Assembly (NCBI GenBank): GCA_900316075.1
Contig: ONBT01000021.1
Location: 1 to 50,566 of the forward strand
Origin: an uncultured Lachnospiraceae bacterium
GTDB lineage: Bacteria > Bacillota > Clostridia > Lachnospirales > Lachnospiraceae
Direction: 5' to 3'
DNA: 50,566 nucleotides
The position numbers were made by a program, and so were the translations under genes. Shown piece after piece: positions 1 through 8,674 of the stretch; the stretch's first letter is position 1, and each line of letters begins with the position of its first letter. Under the pieces are notes generated by a model. That model searched no databases. It saw nothing but the letters and a program-made list of their open reading frames with translations, and was not told the origin of the DNA.

Positions 1-55
1 GAAGAAGGCAGCGAAGTGCCACTGAAAGGGCCGCTCCGCAAGCGTTTTCATTGAA
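1..55 (+). repeat. Truncated copy of long-hairpin repeat
   Basis: The first 37 bases match 31979-32015 without a difference, and similarity continues with a few mismatches to about base 55 (matching to about 32033). It is therefore the outer end of the same repeat family that flanks the phage island at 29.7-32.0 kb, in the same orientation as the right-hand copy. The rest of this copy lies left of the window. Like the right-hand copy, it is followed within about 50 bp by a GC-rich hairpin. Confidence 0.85.
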
Positions 56-101
56 CATAGAAATTTCTTCTTTTCTCCGGCCAAAAATCATAGATGACAG
101 A

Positions 102-129
102 AACCCCTGTCCGAAAGGCGACAGGGGTT
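102..129 (-). terminator. Likely terminator of the DUF5107 gene
   Basis: Ten-base-pair stem (AACCCCTGTC/GACAGGGGTT) with an 8-base loop, 44 bp past the stop of the minus-strand gene ending at 173. On the minus strand it is followed by TTTCTG, a short U-tract, so termination may be only moderate. Confidence 0.55.
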
Positions 130-172
130 GAAAAGATGGATATAGTATGTGAGAAATTTTCTATAGGAAAGT

Positions 173-3100
173 TCAGCACTCCTGCCGGTAGAGGAGGGCG
201 TTCTGGTGGTTGGGGTCGATGGAAAGGGTCCGGTCGAATTCCTCCGCCGCCTTTTCCTTCTGGTCCAGGCCCAGGTGGCCGAGGCCCATCAGATAGAAGC
301 AGTGGGCCCGGTTCTTTTCGTCCATGTCCGCGTCGAAGACCGTCATACCCGGCATGGAGACAGCGAAGTAGTCCATGACAAAGGTATCCCGGATATGCTG
401 CTCCCCGTAGTCCAGGAGCTTGTAATAGCGGGCATTGGCCTCCCCCGTCTCACCGAGCTTTTCAAAGGCCCGGGCCTGATAGAGAATCATGTCGGCGGGC
501 TGGTCATAGTAATACATCATGCCGGCCGGCTCCATGGCGCCGAGGGTGGCCTTTTCGAAGCACTCTTGTGCCTTGGTCTTGTCTCCGAGGCCCTCGCAGG
601 CCAGTCCCAGATGGTAGTAGAGGTGGTTGTCCTTGGTCCCCTCCAGGCGGCCTTCCCCGAGATTCTCTGGATAGGACAGGGCGTATTCGAGCCGCTCTCT
701 GGCCTTTTCATATGCACCTGCCGCCAGGTCCTTCTTCGCCAGTTCCAGCAATGATACCTTGAACTGGGTCGAAATCTTGCCTTCCGCCCCTTCCCAGGTC
801 TGGAAGTCATGCCGCTCTATGGCGGCCAGGGCCTCTTCGTAGAGGCCCATATCATTTAAGAGAGTCACGTATTCAAGATAGAGGTCATCCCGCTCTTCAA
901 TCAGCGCAATATGCTTTTCGAATTCTTTCAGGCGGAAGTCAAAGGCCTTGCCCAGCTTCTGATAGAGCCAGTCCCTTTCCAGGAAGACCCGGGCATCGGA
1001 CGGATCCAGGGCGAAAGCCGCTTCCATGCACTCTTGGGCTTTTTCCGCCTCGTGGCGCTTATTATAGTAAGCAATGGAAAGGTTCCGAAGGAGGGTCGGA
1101 TACCCCTCATCCAGTTCCCGGCTCGTTTCCCAGAGACCGATTGCCTCATCAAACTGCAGCTTGTCGTAGTAGAGACATCCCAGATAATAATATGCTTTTG
1201 CCCCGTTCGGATTCTGCTTCATTGCTGCTTTGAGAACCGGGATGTCCTCAAGCTTATTCGGGAAGCAGTAGGTCGGGTCGGCTTTCTCTGCCGCCGCATA
1301 GTATTCGTCAGCCTTTGCCATATCCCCCATGCGGAGGGCACAGAGGGCAGAATAATATAAAACCATGGGATGGGCCGAAACCCCTGCCCCGCCGAACTGC
1401 AGAAGTTTCAATGCCTCTTCATAGAAGCCGGTCTCCATGAAGTCCCGGGCCGCCTGCAGATAGGTCTCGTGGAAGTCCCGGGAAAGCGCATGGAAGCTCT
1501 CCTGCAGGGCCTTGTCCGCCGGATTTAAAAGGATTCCTGCAAAACGGGAAACCCAGTCGAAGCTGTCGAGTTTTATATTATTCTCAATCTGCTCCCCGGC
1601 CTCCTCCTCACGCCCAAGGCGGGAGAGAATCAGGGCCCGCAGGCCCCGCGCCTTGACATTGTGGGAATTTTTGACGAGGGACCGGTCGATGAAGTCCAAT
1701 GCCTGATCCCAGTCTCCGCGCCGGCAGGCGATGACGGCCAGATAGTACCAGCCCAGTTCGCCCTGTTCGTCCGTCCAGATGGCCTTGTAGAAGGCATCGT
1801 AGGCTTCGTCGTACTTCCCCTGATAGAAGAGGGAAAGGCCCAGATGACAGAAAGGAGCGCTGTCGTATGGATTCGGATGCAGGGCGGTCAGGCGCTCCAG
1901 GGCTTTGTGGAAGTATTTCTCCGCCTCTTTGAAGCACCCCCGGCGGAAAAGGAGCATCCCGTAGGCGTCGTTGATCCGGATGTCGCCGGAATCCCGCTTC
2001 AGACCCTCCAGGTAATAGGGGTCGGGAAGCCAGGTCGCGTGCCGGTACTGCTCGATGTGGTGGCCGATGATATAGAGTTCCTCATTCGTGATGACCTTTT
2101 CCGGCGCTGCCGGTGTGATGGCGGGCTCGGCCACCTTGGGAATTCCCTGGTCCACAGCCTGATAGGAGATGAGCTCCCTGTCACCCGCATAAACACTGGT
2201 CTTCAGCTTATAAATATCCGGAGCATCCAGGTCCAGTTCCTTTTCAAAGACGTCATTGGGGGACAGGAGGCAGGCCTCATTATAGATTTCCTTCCCGTCA
2301 TAGGTCAGAACGATGCGGCCGTCCTCGTACTTCTCCGTCGCATAGGCCGTCACGTGAATCTTTCCTTCTTCCGTCTTCTCCACCCCGAGCACCGCATGAA
2401 TGGAAGCATTCTTGACCTGACCGACTTCCTTATAAGGCATGAAATACTGGGTGAAGACCTTCTCCTCATGGGGCTTGAGCCAGGAGAAGTCGGGCTGGTT
2501 GTCGCAGTACATGCCTGTCATGAGCTCGATATAAGGGCCGTCTTCGTCCGTCAGAGCCCGGTCCCAGGCCTTACCGAAGTCCCCGCAGCCCCAGGTCCAC
2601 TGCTTCTTGCCGGTGGACACGTGGTCCGCCACATGCAGAAGCCCCGCATGCTGCCGGTAGTCATAGCCGCCGACGAAGTCATAGTCGCTCTTTTCGGCCA
2701 TATAGGAGGTGGGCACCGGAATATTCTTATAGCGGGAGATATCGACGCCCTCGCTGTAGTCGTGCTTGTAATAGGTCCCCGTCGCAATCGGGAAGCGGGA
2801 AACCGCCCGTTTGCCGTGGTCGTAGACATTGTGAACATCCGGAGGAAAAATGGACTGGGTGTAGTCATTGACCGGAACGGCCGGATTGGCCCACCAGAGG
2901 AAGGTCTGGGGAAGGGGGGTTCCGTTGTAGAGCTGGCCCCGGATTTCGATATAGGACTTCCCCGGATACAGGGTGATGGACGTCATCTCCTTCGTCCCGT
3001 TGATCTGGTCCACATCGCCCGTGATGACGGTCTTCGCCCCGTCTTTTCGCTCAATCAGTCTGTAATCGACGGGGGAATAGGTCGTGGGCCGGTGGTGCTG

Positions 3101-3460
3101 GGGCCAGTTGAATTCGATGCCGCCGGAGATCCAGGGACCGGTCAGGCCGACCAGGGCCGGCTTGATGACGTGATTATAATAGACAAAGTCATATCCGTTC
3201 GTCTTGTCCGTCGCCCGCTGGATGCGGCCGCCGAGGGCCGGCAGGACCATGATTTTCAGATATTCATTCTCAAGAAATACGGCGTGCCAGGGCCGGTCAT
3301 GCTTTTCGTGGCTGATCTTCGCCACGGAAGGATAGGGGTAGATCTTCCCCGAGGAGCCCTGATAGACCCTCTTTTCCAGGAACATGGGATTCCTGTCCGG
3401 CGCCGCCGACTCATAGGTCGGAATGACCACATCCTCTTCCCAGATTTTCACTTCGCTCAT
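173..3460 (-). CDS. DUF5107 domain protein with C-terminal TPR repeats
   Basis: The 1,095-residue protein has an N-terminal mutarotase-like beta-sandwich region (about residues 1-420; LENEYLKIMVLPALGGRI, GIEFNWPQHH and QTFLWWANPA are typical of the DUF5107 family). From about residue 470 to the end it is a chain of TPR-like helical pairs (for example YYLGCLYYDKLQFDEAI). There is no signal peptide, so it is probably cytoplasmic. The start is supported by AGGAGGG 9 bases upstream. It lies 58 bp behind the GH35 gene and is probably co-transcribed. The fold and neighbour suggest a role in binding or processing sugars released by the beta-galactosidase; the reaction is not known from sequence. Codon use matches the neighbours. 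Confidence 0.85.
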   Translation of the reverse strand: MSEVKIWEEDVVIPTYESAAPDRNPMFLEKRVYQGSSGKIYPYPSVAKISHEKHDRPWHAVFLENEYLKIMVLPALGGRIQRATDKTNGYDFVYYNHVIKPALVGLTGPWISGGIEFNWPQHHRPTTYSPVDYRLIERKDGAKTVITGDVDQINGTKEMTSITLYPGKSYIEIRGQLYNGTPLPQTFLWWANPAVPVNDYTQSIFPPDVHNVYDHGKRAVSRFPIATGTYYKHDYSEGVDISRYKNIPVPTSYMAEKSDYDFVGGYDYRQHAGLLHVADHVSTGKKQWTWGCGDFGKAWDRALTDEDGPYIELMTGMYCDNQPDFSWLKPHEEKVFTQYFMPYKEVGQVKNASIHAVLGVEKTEEGKIHVTAYATEKYEDGRIVLTYDGKEIYNEACLLSPNDVFEKELDLDAPDIYKLKTSVYAGDRELISYQAVDQGIPKVAEPAITPAAPEKVITNEELYIIGHHIEQYRHATWLPDPYYLEGLKRDSGDIRINDAYGMLLFRRGCFKEAEKYFHKALERLTALHPNPYDSAPFCHLGLSLFYQGKYDEAYDAFYKAIWTDEQGELGWYYLAVIACRRGDWDQALDFIDRSLVKNSHNVKARGLRALILSRLGREEEAGEQIENNIKLDSFDWVSRFAGILLNPADKALQESFHALSRDFHETYLQAARDFMETGFYEEALKLLQFGGAGVSAHPMVLYYSALCALRMGDMAKADEYYAAAEKADPTYCFPNKLEDIPVLKAAMKQNPNGAKAYYYLGCLYYDKLQFDEAIGLWETSRELDEGYPTLLRNLSIAYYNKRHEAEKAQECMEAAFALDPSDARVFLERDWLYQKLGKAFDFRLKEFEKHIALIEERDDLYLEYVTLLNDMGLYEEALAAIERHDFQTWEGAEGKISTQFKVSLLELAKKDLAAGAYEKARERLEYALSYPENLGEGRLEGTKDNHLYYHLGLACEGLGDKTKAQECFEKATLGAMEPAGMMYYYDQPADMILYQARAFEKLGETGEANARYYKLLDYGEQHIRDTFVMDYFAVSMPGMTVFDADMDEKNRAHCFYLMGLGHLGLDQKEKAAEEFDRTLSIDPNHQNALLYRQEC

Positions 3461-3518
3461 TTGTAATGCCCTCCTGAATGGTGCATTGCATTATATTATT
3501 CTAATTTTTGTTCAACAC

Positions 3519-5720
3519 CTATTCAAATACCCGGTCGGCAATGGAGAGAAGCTCTTTGCGGCCGGCTTCCGTGGAAATGTCGACGGTCTTTTCCGTCACT
3601 CTCCTGAGTTTCACACTGTGAAGCTCGGCAATGGCCCCGGACAGCTGCTCCAGTCGGCCGGCCATGGTGGAGGAAACATCCACGTGGACGTCCTTTTTCC
3701 GCGGGGTGATGTAGATGGTCACCGTGTCGCCGGGCTTTATGCCCACCTGGGAAAGGCCGGTCTCCCAGACGACTTCGTTGCTGAAATTGTCTTCGAGCAG
3801 GAAGCCGCCCTCGTTAAAGATGTGGCCGATATCGCCCCGGTAGTCAATTTGAAGCAGGGCCGTCTTGCAGGGGGCATAGTCCGGAATCCGGACCGTATAG
3901 CGGTTTTCGCCGACTTCCGAAGCGGCAAGCTCTTCCACCGTATCCTCTGTGCCCTCGATGTGCAGGCAGTTTCCGTCCTGCAGGAGGGGATATTCCGACA
4001 GAAGGCAGAGAGTCTTTCCGTCGGCTTCCACCCGGTAGAAGCGCAGGGCCTCTTCATGCGTCATATGAATAATGCAGAGCTTGTGCCCTTCCACGGTTCT
4101 TTCAAATACCTGCCCGTCCGCAGATGGAACAAAGCGGCTGCCGTCGGAGAAGACGTACCCGCTCTTCATTCCTTCGGGAGCGAAGAAGTACCAGGTGGTC
4201 TTCCCTTCCTCCCGGACACAGGTCAGGGGCTGGGCAGTCGCGCAGGCAAGGGTCAGGCCGCCCAGGTCCAGATTGAAAGGCAGGATGGCCGAGGCCTCGG
4301 CCGCGAGGTCGATGGGCGGGAAATGAATGGCCCCATCTTCCGTCATGACCGTAATCTCTTCATTATTCTTGTCCCGGCATACAGCGTGGTCCTGATAGTT
4401 GTTCAGGAAGAGGAAGCCCCGCTTCCCGTCTGTCCGCAGGGCATAGCGGAGGGGCCCCTGGTCCTCGGGCTTTATGTCCTGGGAGCCTTCCGGCAGCAGG
4501 GTCACGAGACCGCAGAGCTCTTCCGCAAAGGTGGCCGCAAACTCATGGATCAGGCGGAGGCGGAAATAGCTGGGCCGAAGCTGGCCGAACTCCCCGATCG
4601 GGGCCTGATAGTCATAGGAAATCTTCGGGCACTGGTGCTCGTTTAAAAACTCGCTCTTCTCCCCCCTGGGATTGTTGCCGCCCCGGTACATGTAGTAGCC
4701 GAGGAAGTTGCAGCCGCTGGCCAGCTTGATATTCGCCATGGCATCCACGGATTCGAAGGGCATCTGAAAACGGTAGTTATAGTAGGCGGTCATGCCCCCG
4801 CCCATCTCACAGCAGGCGTAGGGCAGGCTCTCCGGGGCATAGGGCGGTTCGAAGTTGTAGGTCTTCGGCACCGCATTGTTGTGATTGTCCCTGTAAATAT
4901 ACTCGGGCGTTGCCGGATGCACATAGTCCTTGTTTCCATAGAACATCCAGGGCCAGAAGGCATAGCCTCCCCACAGGGGCATCATTTCGTCGGTCGGCGT
5001 CGCCGCCCCGCCCCAGCCGGTGCAGGTATAGAAGGGAGTGATAACGCCCTCCTCCTGAGCGATGCGCTTCAGCTCCTTCAAATAGGCATCCCCGTCATGG
5101 CCGCCGGGCACCCACTCATCCGAGATGCCGGTCGTCATCTCCCAGGGAGCCGCCGAATGCTGGTACTCGTTGTCGATCTGAGCCGCGATGATGGGGCCCC
5201 CGTCCTTATAGAGAAGGCCTTTGACCTGTTTCCCAATCTCCCGGTACAGAAGCCTCACATAGTGGAAAAATCCCTCGTTCACGCTTCGCACGTCAAAAGG
5301 CTTTCCGTAGAGCCAGTCGGGAAGGCCGCCGTTTCGCATTTCTCCGTGGTCGAAGGGGCCGCAGCGCAAAATCACGTAGAGGCCGTGCTTCTGGCAGAGC
5401 TCGATGAAATGCCTGAGGTTCCGTCTACCGTCCCAGCGGAAGTGGCCTTCAACCTCTTCATGGACATTCCAGAAGACGTAGGTGGCCACGACATTGACGC
5501 CGCCTGCCCTCATCTTGAGAATCGTGTCCTCCCACTGGTCCTCCGGAACCCTTGAATAGTGGCACTCGCCGCTGATGGCAAGGAAGGGCTTCCCGCCGAT
5601 TATCATATAATAATTCGTAAAGCCCAGTTCCCGCCCCTCCGGGTCTTTGCCGAAAAAGCGGTCCGACAGGCGGTAGGTTTCCTGGTGACGGACGGAAGCG
5701 GCATTGATTTCGTGTTTCAT
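3519..5720 (-). CDS. GH35 family beta-galactosidase
   Basis: The 733-residue protein belongs to glycoside hydrolase family 35, retaining enzymes that release terminal beta-galactose. The N-terminal TIM-barrel carries PFLAISGECHYSRVPEDQW (residues 45-63), the acid/base in QIDNEY (Glu185) and a probable nucleophile in CCEMGGG (Glu305), followed by beta-rich C-terminal domains. There is no signal peptide, so it likely acts inside the cell on imported oligosaccharides. I chose ATG 5720 because AGGAGG lies just upstream; the in-frame extension to 5786 is hydrophobic, lacks a ribosome binding site and is not family-like. It is followed by the DUF5107 gene and preceded by an AraC gene that has its own terminator. 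Substrate linkage cannot be told from sequence. Confidence 0.9.
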   Translation of the reverse strand: MKHEINAASVRHQETYRLSDRFFGKDPEGRELGFTNYYMIIGGKPFLAISGECHYSRVPEDQWEDTILKMRAGGVNVVATYVFWNVHEEVEGHFRWDGRRNLRHFIELCQKHGLYVILRCGPFDHGEMRNGGLPDWLYGKPFDVRSVNEGFFHYVRLLYREIGKQVKGLLYKDGGPIIAAQIDNEYQHSAAPWEMTTGISDEWVPGGHDGDAYLKELKRIAQEEGVITPFYTCTGWGGAATPTDEMMPLWGGYAFWPWMFYGNKDYVHPATPEYIYRDNHNNAVPKTYNFEPPYAPESLPYACCEMGGGMTAYYNYRFQMPFESVDAMANIKLASGCNFLGYYMYRGGNNPRGEKSEFLNEHQCPKISYDYQAPIGEFGQLRPSYFRLRLIHEFAATFAEELCGLVTLLPEGSQDIKPEDQGPLRYALRTDGKRGFLFLNNYQDHAVCRDKNNEEITVMTEDGAIHFPPIDLAAEASAILPFNLDLGGLTLACATAQPLTCVREEGKTTWYFFAPEGMKSGYVFSDGSRFVPSADGQVFERTVEGHKLCIIHMTHEEALRFYRVEADGKTLCLLSEYPLLQDGNCLHIEGTEDTVEELAASEVGENRYTVRIPDYAPCKTALLQIDYRGDIGHIFNEGGFLLEDNFSNEVVWETGLSQVGIKPGDTVTIYITPRKKDVHVDVSSTMAGRLEQLSGAIAELHSVKLRRVTEKTVDISTEAGRKELLSIADRVFE

Positions 5721-5828
5721 TACTCCTCCTGAAAAGCAATATTTACCTGCATAATAGAACAACAGGAAAAAGAGAAAATAGCACATTCTCCTTCATGATA
5801 GACAAAACTGAACCTGGTCCACTGCATG

Positions 5829-5859
5829 AAAAAAGCTCCCCCTTTTCGGGAGAGCTTTC
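5829..5859 (-). terminator. Terminator after AraC gene
   Basis: On the minus strand GAAAGCTCTCCC, loop GAAAA, GGGGGAGC, then six U. It lies 21 bp past the AraC stop and separates it from the GH35 operon, whose promoter must lie between here and 5720. Confidence 0.85.
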
Positions 5860-5880
5860 AATGCCTTTCTGCAATTTGTT

Positions 5881-6828
5881 TCATTCATTATCCTTCAGGC
5901 CGTTTCCCGGGATATTGCCGCTTTGAAGGTAGGCGGACGGCGAGACCCCGACAACCTTGCGGAAAACCCTGGAGAAATAATAGGGGTCCGTATACCCCAT
6001 CTGCAGGGCCACGTCATAGACCCGGATATCCCTGTTGTTGTCAAAAATCCCCCGGGCCATCCGCATCTTCAGGTCCTGAAAAAACCGCATGGGCGGCATT
6101 CCGGTACTCTTTTTGAAAATGCGGTTGATATAACTTTCGGACAATCCCGAACAAGCTGCCAGGTCGTCCATCGTCACAACCTCCCGGATATGGTCATTCA
6201 TGTAGCGGACAAGCTCCGTCACCTGCCTCTCCGGACCGGAAAACTCCACGGGCTTGCTGCGGTCATAGACCTCCGACAGAATGCTCTCCGCAACCCGCCC
6301 GATATAGCGGAAATTCCCGAGATCGTAATCCGTGTGCAGGGTGCGGAAAACCATCGAGAAGAGGAGGAACAGGCGGTTCTGGGCATAGTGAGAAGCAAAT
6401 ATTATTTTTTCCCCTTTTTCCACTGGAAACAGTGCACAGTCTTCCCCTTTGAAGTGCATCCAGAGGAGACTCCAGGGGGCGTCATCCAGGGCATAATACC
6501 GGTGGGCCGCCCTGGCCGGAATGACCACGGCCTCATTCTCCTCCAGGGTGAGGGTCTGTCCGGAAAATTCCACCACCCCGTGTCCGGCCGTGCAGTAGAG
6601 AAGGATGTTGCCGTCCGCCCCCTCCCGCCGTTCCCGGTAATGGTGCCGGGCATTGGGGAAGTAGCCGATGTCCGTGACATACATGCGCTGCACCACCGGG
6701 TCCTTGAGATAGGGGCGGAAGGACTCCGTCGGCAGCACAAACATCTCTTCATCCTTGAATCCGTCCCGTTTCCAGCCGGTGGATGCTATGATTTTTTCTT
6801 CATCCTGCACAGGCTTCTCTGCCGTCAT
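5881..6828 (-). CDS. AraC-family transcriptional regulator
   Basis: A 315-residue regulator. Residues about 30-170 form a cupin-like sensor (ILLYCTAGHGVVEFSGQTL, ENEAVVIPARAAHRYY), and the C-terminal 100 residues hold two helix-turn-helix motifs of the AraC type (MDDLAACSGLSESYINRIFK and DVALQMGYTDPYYFSRVFR). Such proteins bind a sugar through the cupin and activate nearby catabolic genes, here most likely the GH35/DUF5107 pair directly downstream on the same strand. The start is uncertain: the ATG at 6828 has a weak GAG site, and an internal ATG near residue 29 is possible. It follows tadA by 41 bp, across a duplicated piece of tadA. Confidence 0.88.
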   Translation of the reverse strand: MTAEKPVQDEEKIIASTGWKRDGFKDEEMFVLPTESFRPYLKDPVVQRMYVTDIGYFPNARHHYRERREGADGNILLYCTAGHGVVEFSGQTLTLEENEAVVIPARAAHRYYALDDAPWSLLWMHFKGEDCALFPVEKGEKIIFASHYAQNRLFLLFSMVFRTLHTDYDLGNFRYIGRVAESILSEVYDRSKPVEFSGPERQVTELVRYMNDHIREVVTMDDLAACSGLSESYINRIFKKSTGMPPMRFFQDLKMRMARGIFDNNRDIRVYDVALQMGYTDPYYFSRVFRKVVGVSPSAYLQSGNIPGNGLKDNE

Positions 6829-6834
6829 GTCTGC

Positions 6835-6896
6835 TCACTCGCTGTCTGGATTCGCGCCTTCATACCTTTTCACTCGCTGTCTGAATCCGTGCCTTC
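6835..6896 (-). repeat. 27-bp direct duplication of the tadA 3' end
   Basis: 6870-6896, which encodes the last residues and stop of TadA, is repeated at 6835-6861 with three mismatches, 8 bp apart. The second copy lies between tadA and the AraC gene, keeps an in-frame TGA, and now supplies the region where the AraC ribosome binding site should be. Confidence 0.85.
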
Positions 6897-7490
6897 TGCA
6901 CTTTCCGTATCGGCAGAGTCTGCGGAAGCATTGTCGCCATCCGCGTCGTCCGTCGTCTCTTCATCTTCAGACGTCCCGTCCGTATTCTCCGCGGCGGCCT
7001 TCGTCTCCCGCAGGTCCTTAAAGAAGCTCGAAAGCAAGGCACTGGACTCATCCGCCAGCAGGCCGGTCTCCACCTCACAGTTGAAATTGAAGCCCGGGGT
7101 CTTCAGGATATTGATGACACTGCCCGCACTGCCGGCCTTGGGATTCATGGCCCCGATGACCACATGGGGAATCCGGGCCTGGACAATAGCTCCGGCGCAC
7201 ATGGGGCAGGGCTCGAGGGTCACATACATCGTACAGTCTTCGAGCCGCCAGTCCTTGATCTTCTTGCAGGCCGCCTGAATGGCCAGAATCTCCGCATGGG
7301 AAAGCACCGACTTGTCGTGATTTCTCTTGTTGCAGGCCTTGGCCAGAACCTTGCCGTCCTTCACGATGACGCAGCCGATCGGCACCTCGTGCATATCGTA
7401 GGCCTTCTGGGCCTCCTTCAGCGCCGCCCGCATGAAGCCTTCCGTCTTTTTCTGCTCGCGAGCCTCGGCGAGCCCGTCAAAAAGTCCCAT
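6870..7490 (-). CDS. tadA: tRNA adenosine deaminase TadA with acidic C-terminal tail
   Basis: TadA converts A34 to inosine in tRNA anticodons. The deaminase domain (residues about 15-160) has the zinc and proton-shuttle motifs HAE (in LSHAEILAIQ) and PCPMCAGA, plus VPIGCVIVKDGKVLA. At 206 residues it is some 45-50 longer than usual: the extra tail (from about residue 160) is almost only D, E, S, T, A, G and N and should be disordered. The start is supported by AGGAGAAAAAG before ATG 7490. A tRNA with an A34 anticodon lies 2 kb away, which fits an enzyme with more than the usual tRNA-Arg target; that link is inference. Confidence 0.92.
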   Translation of the reverse strand: MGLFDGLAEAREQKKTEGFMRAALKEAQKAYDMHEVPIGCVIVKDGKVLAKACNKRNHDKSVLSHAEILAIQAACKKIKDWRLEDCTMYVTLEPCPMCAGAIVQARIPHVVIGAMNPKAGSAGSVINILKTPGFNFNCEVETGLLADESSALLSSFFKDLRETKAAAENTDGTSEDEETTDDADGDNASADSADTESAEGTDSDSE

Positions 7491-7621
7491 CTTTTTCTCC
7501 TATGAATAATGTAAAAACGCCTTATTTTCTTGTGTCTTTACGATTTTAGCCCAATGCCGCGCATCCCGCAAGAAGGCCCGGTGAAAAGCCTGGAATGGTA
7601 CAGCCACCCGTTGACGGGATC

Positions 7622-7671
7622 CACATTTTTTCCAAAACTTGATCTTTGTGGGTAGTTTTGGAAGAAATGTG
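7622..7671. promoter_or_regulatory. Long inverted repeat upstream of the radical SAM gene
   Basis: An 18-bp inverted repeat with one mismatch (left arm 7622-7639, right arm 7654-7671, 14-base loop; arms CACATTTYTTCCAAAACT). It ends 2 bp before the -35 box at 7674. It has no U-tract, so a protein operator is more likely than a terminator. Confidence 0.6.
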
Positions 7672-7673
7672 CT

Positions 7674-7701
7674 TTGCGCGAACTTTCCATGTGGTTATAA
7701 T
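7674..7701 (+). promoter_or_regulatory. Promoter of the radical SAM activase gene
   Basis: -35 TTGCGC at 7674-7679, 16-bp spacer, -10 TATAAT at 7696-7701, about 50 bp before the TTG start. Confidence 0.6.
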
Positions 7702-7750
7702 AGCGGGTGAGTTTCAGGCATAATATGTGATACTATAAGGGAGATATTTG

Positions 7751-8557
7751 TTGTACATATACGGTTTTCAGAAAACCACTCTTCTCGACTACCCCGGAAA
7801 GCTGGCCTCGCTGATCTTCACGGGCGGGTGCAACTTCCGCTGCCCCTACTGCCAGAACGGGGAGCTGGTGACCGGAGGGGCTGAGGCCGAGCCCTTTTGC
7901 GAGGCCGACATCCTCGGGCACCTCAAAAAGCGGGCAGAAATCATAGAGGGCCTTGTCATCAGCGGCGGGGAACCCACCCTGCAGACTGACCTGGTGGAAT
8001 TTGCCGGGAAAGTGAAGGAACTGGGAATTTCTGTCAAGCTCGACACCAACGGGACGAATCCGGATGTCGTAGAAGAGCTGGTCTCCCGCGGTCTCGTGGA
8101 CTACATCGCCATGGACATCAAACAGTGTCCGGAAAAATACGCGCTGACGGCGGGGCTGCCGACTGGCAGGGCTCCCTCTGAAAATTCCAATGACACTGCC
8201 CTGGCTGCAGTTTCCGGCGGAAGCATACCCCCCTGGGGTATATCCGAAAGACTCGTCGAAAACGCCCAACGGACTGCCGAATTCCTTCTCTCCGGCCCCG
8301 TCGACTATGAGTTCCGTACGACTTTCGTGGACGGGCTCTTTGAAGACAGCGACTTTTCAGCAATTGCGGCCTGGATTCACGGGGCGAAGCGATATTATAT
8401 ACAGCCTTATCGCGAAAGTGAGGGCGTGATTGCGCCGGAGAAATGTACCACACCGTCTGACGAGCGGCTGGAACGGATCCTAAAGCTTCTGCAAAAAGAG
8501 ATGCCGGAAACGACGGTGGAACTCAGAGGCTACGAGCTGCCCGAAAAAGAGGCATGA
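7751..8557 (+). CDS. nrdG: Anaerobic ribonucleotide reductase activating protein (NrdG-type radical SAM)
   Basis: The 268-residue radical SAM protein opens with YIYGFQKTTLLDYPGKLASL and the cluster motif CNFRCPYC (CxxxCxxC), followed by the SAM-binding ISGGEPT motif. This N-terminus is typical of the clostridial NrdG-like activase that places the glycyl radical on the class III ribonucleotide reductase. No ATG is available: TTG codons at 7748 and 7751 follow AAGGGAG, and 7751 has the better spacing and matches the family N-terminus. No nrdD gene lies in the window, so the partner must be elsewhere, or the protein may activate another glycyl radical enzyme. Confidence 0.8.
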   Translation: MYIYGFQKTTLLDYPGKLASLIFTGGCNFRCPYCQNGELVTGGAEAEPFCEADILGHLKKRAEIIEGLVISGGEPTLQTDLVEFAGKVKELGISVKLDTNGTNPDVVEELVSRGLVDYIAMDIKQCPEKYALTAGLPTGRAPSENSNDTALAAVSGGSIPPWGISERLVENAQRTAEFLLSGPVDYEFRTTFVDGLFEDSDFSAIAAWIHGAKRYYIQPYRESEGVIAPEKCTTPSDERLERILKLLQKEMPETTVELRGYELPEKEA

Positions 8558-8674
8558 ATTCACGCATACAAAGCGTATTGCGGATAGGCAGCCTGCTTTA
8601 CAGGGAAACGCCCGGCGTACCTGCAAAACAGGGGTGCCGAACGCCCGGGGGAACTATATTATTCATAAGAAACC

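Noticed and set aside
1661-3466. Long plus-strand open frame of 601 codons opposite the DUF5107 gene.
   Set aside because: It is the antisense shadow of a GC-rich gene; the translation has no family features and the minus-strand protein is clearly real. The same holds for frames opposite GH43 (14733-15929) and glgB (45892-47763).
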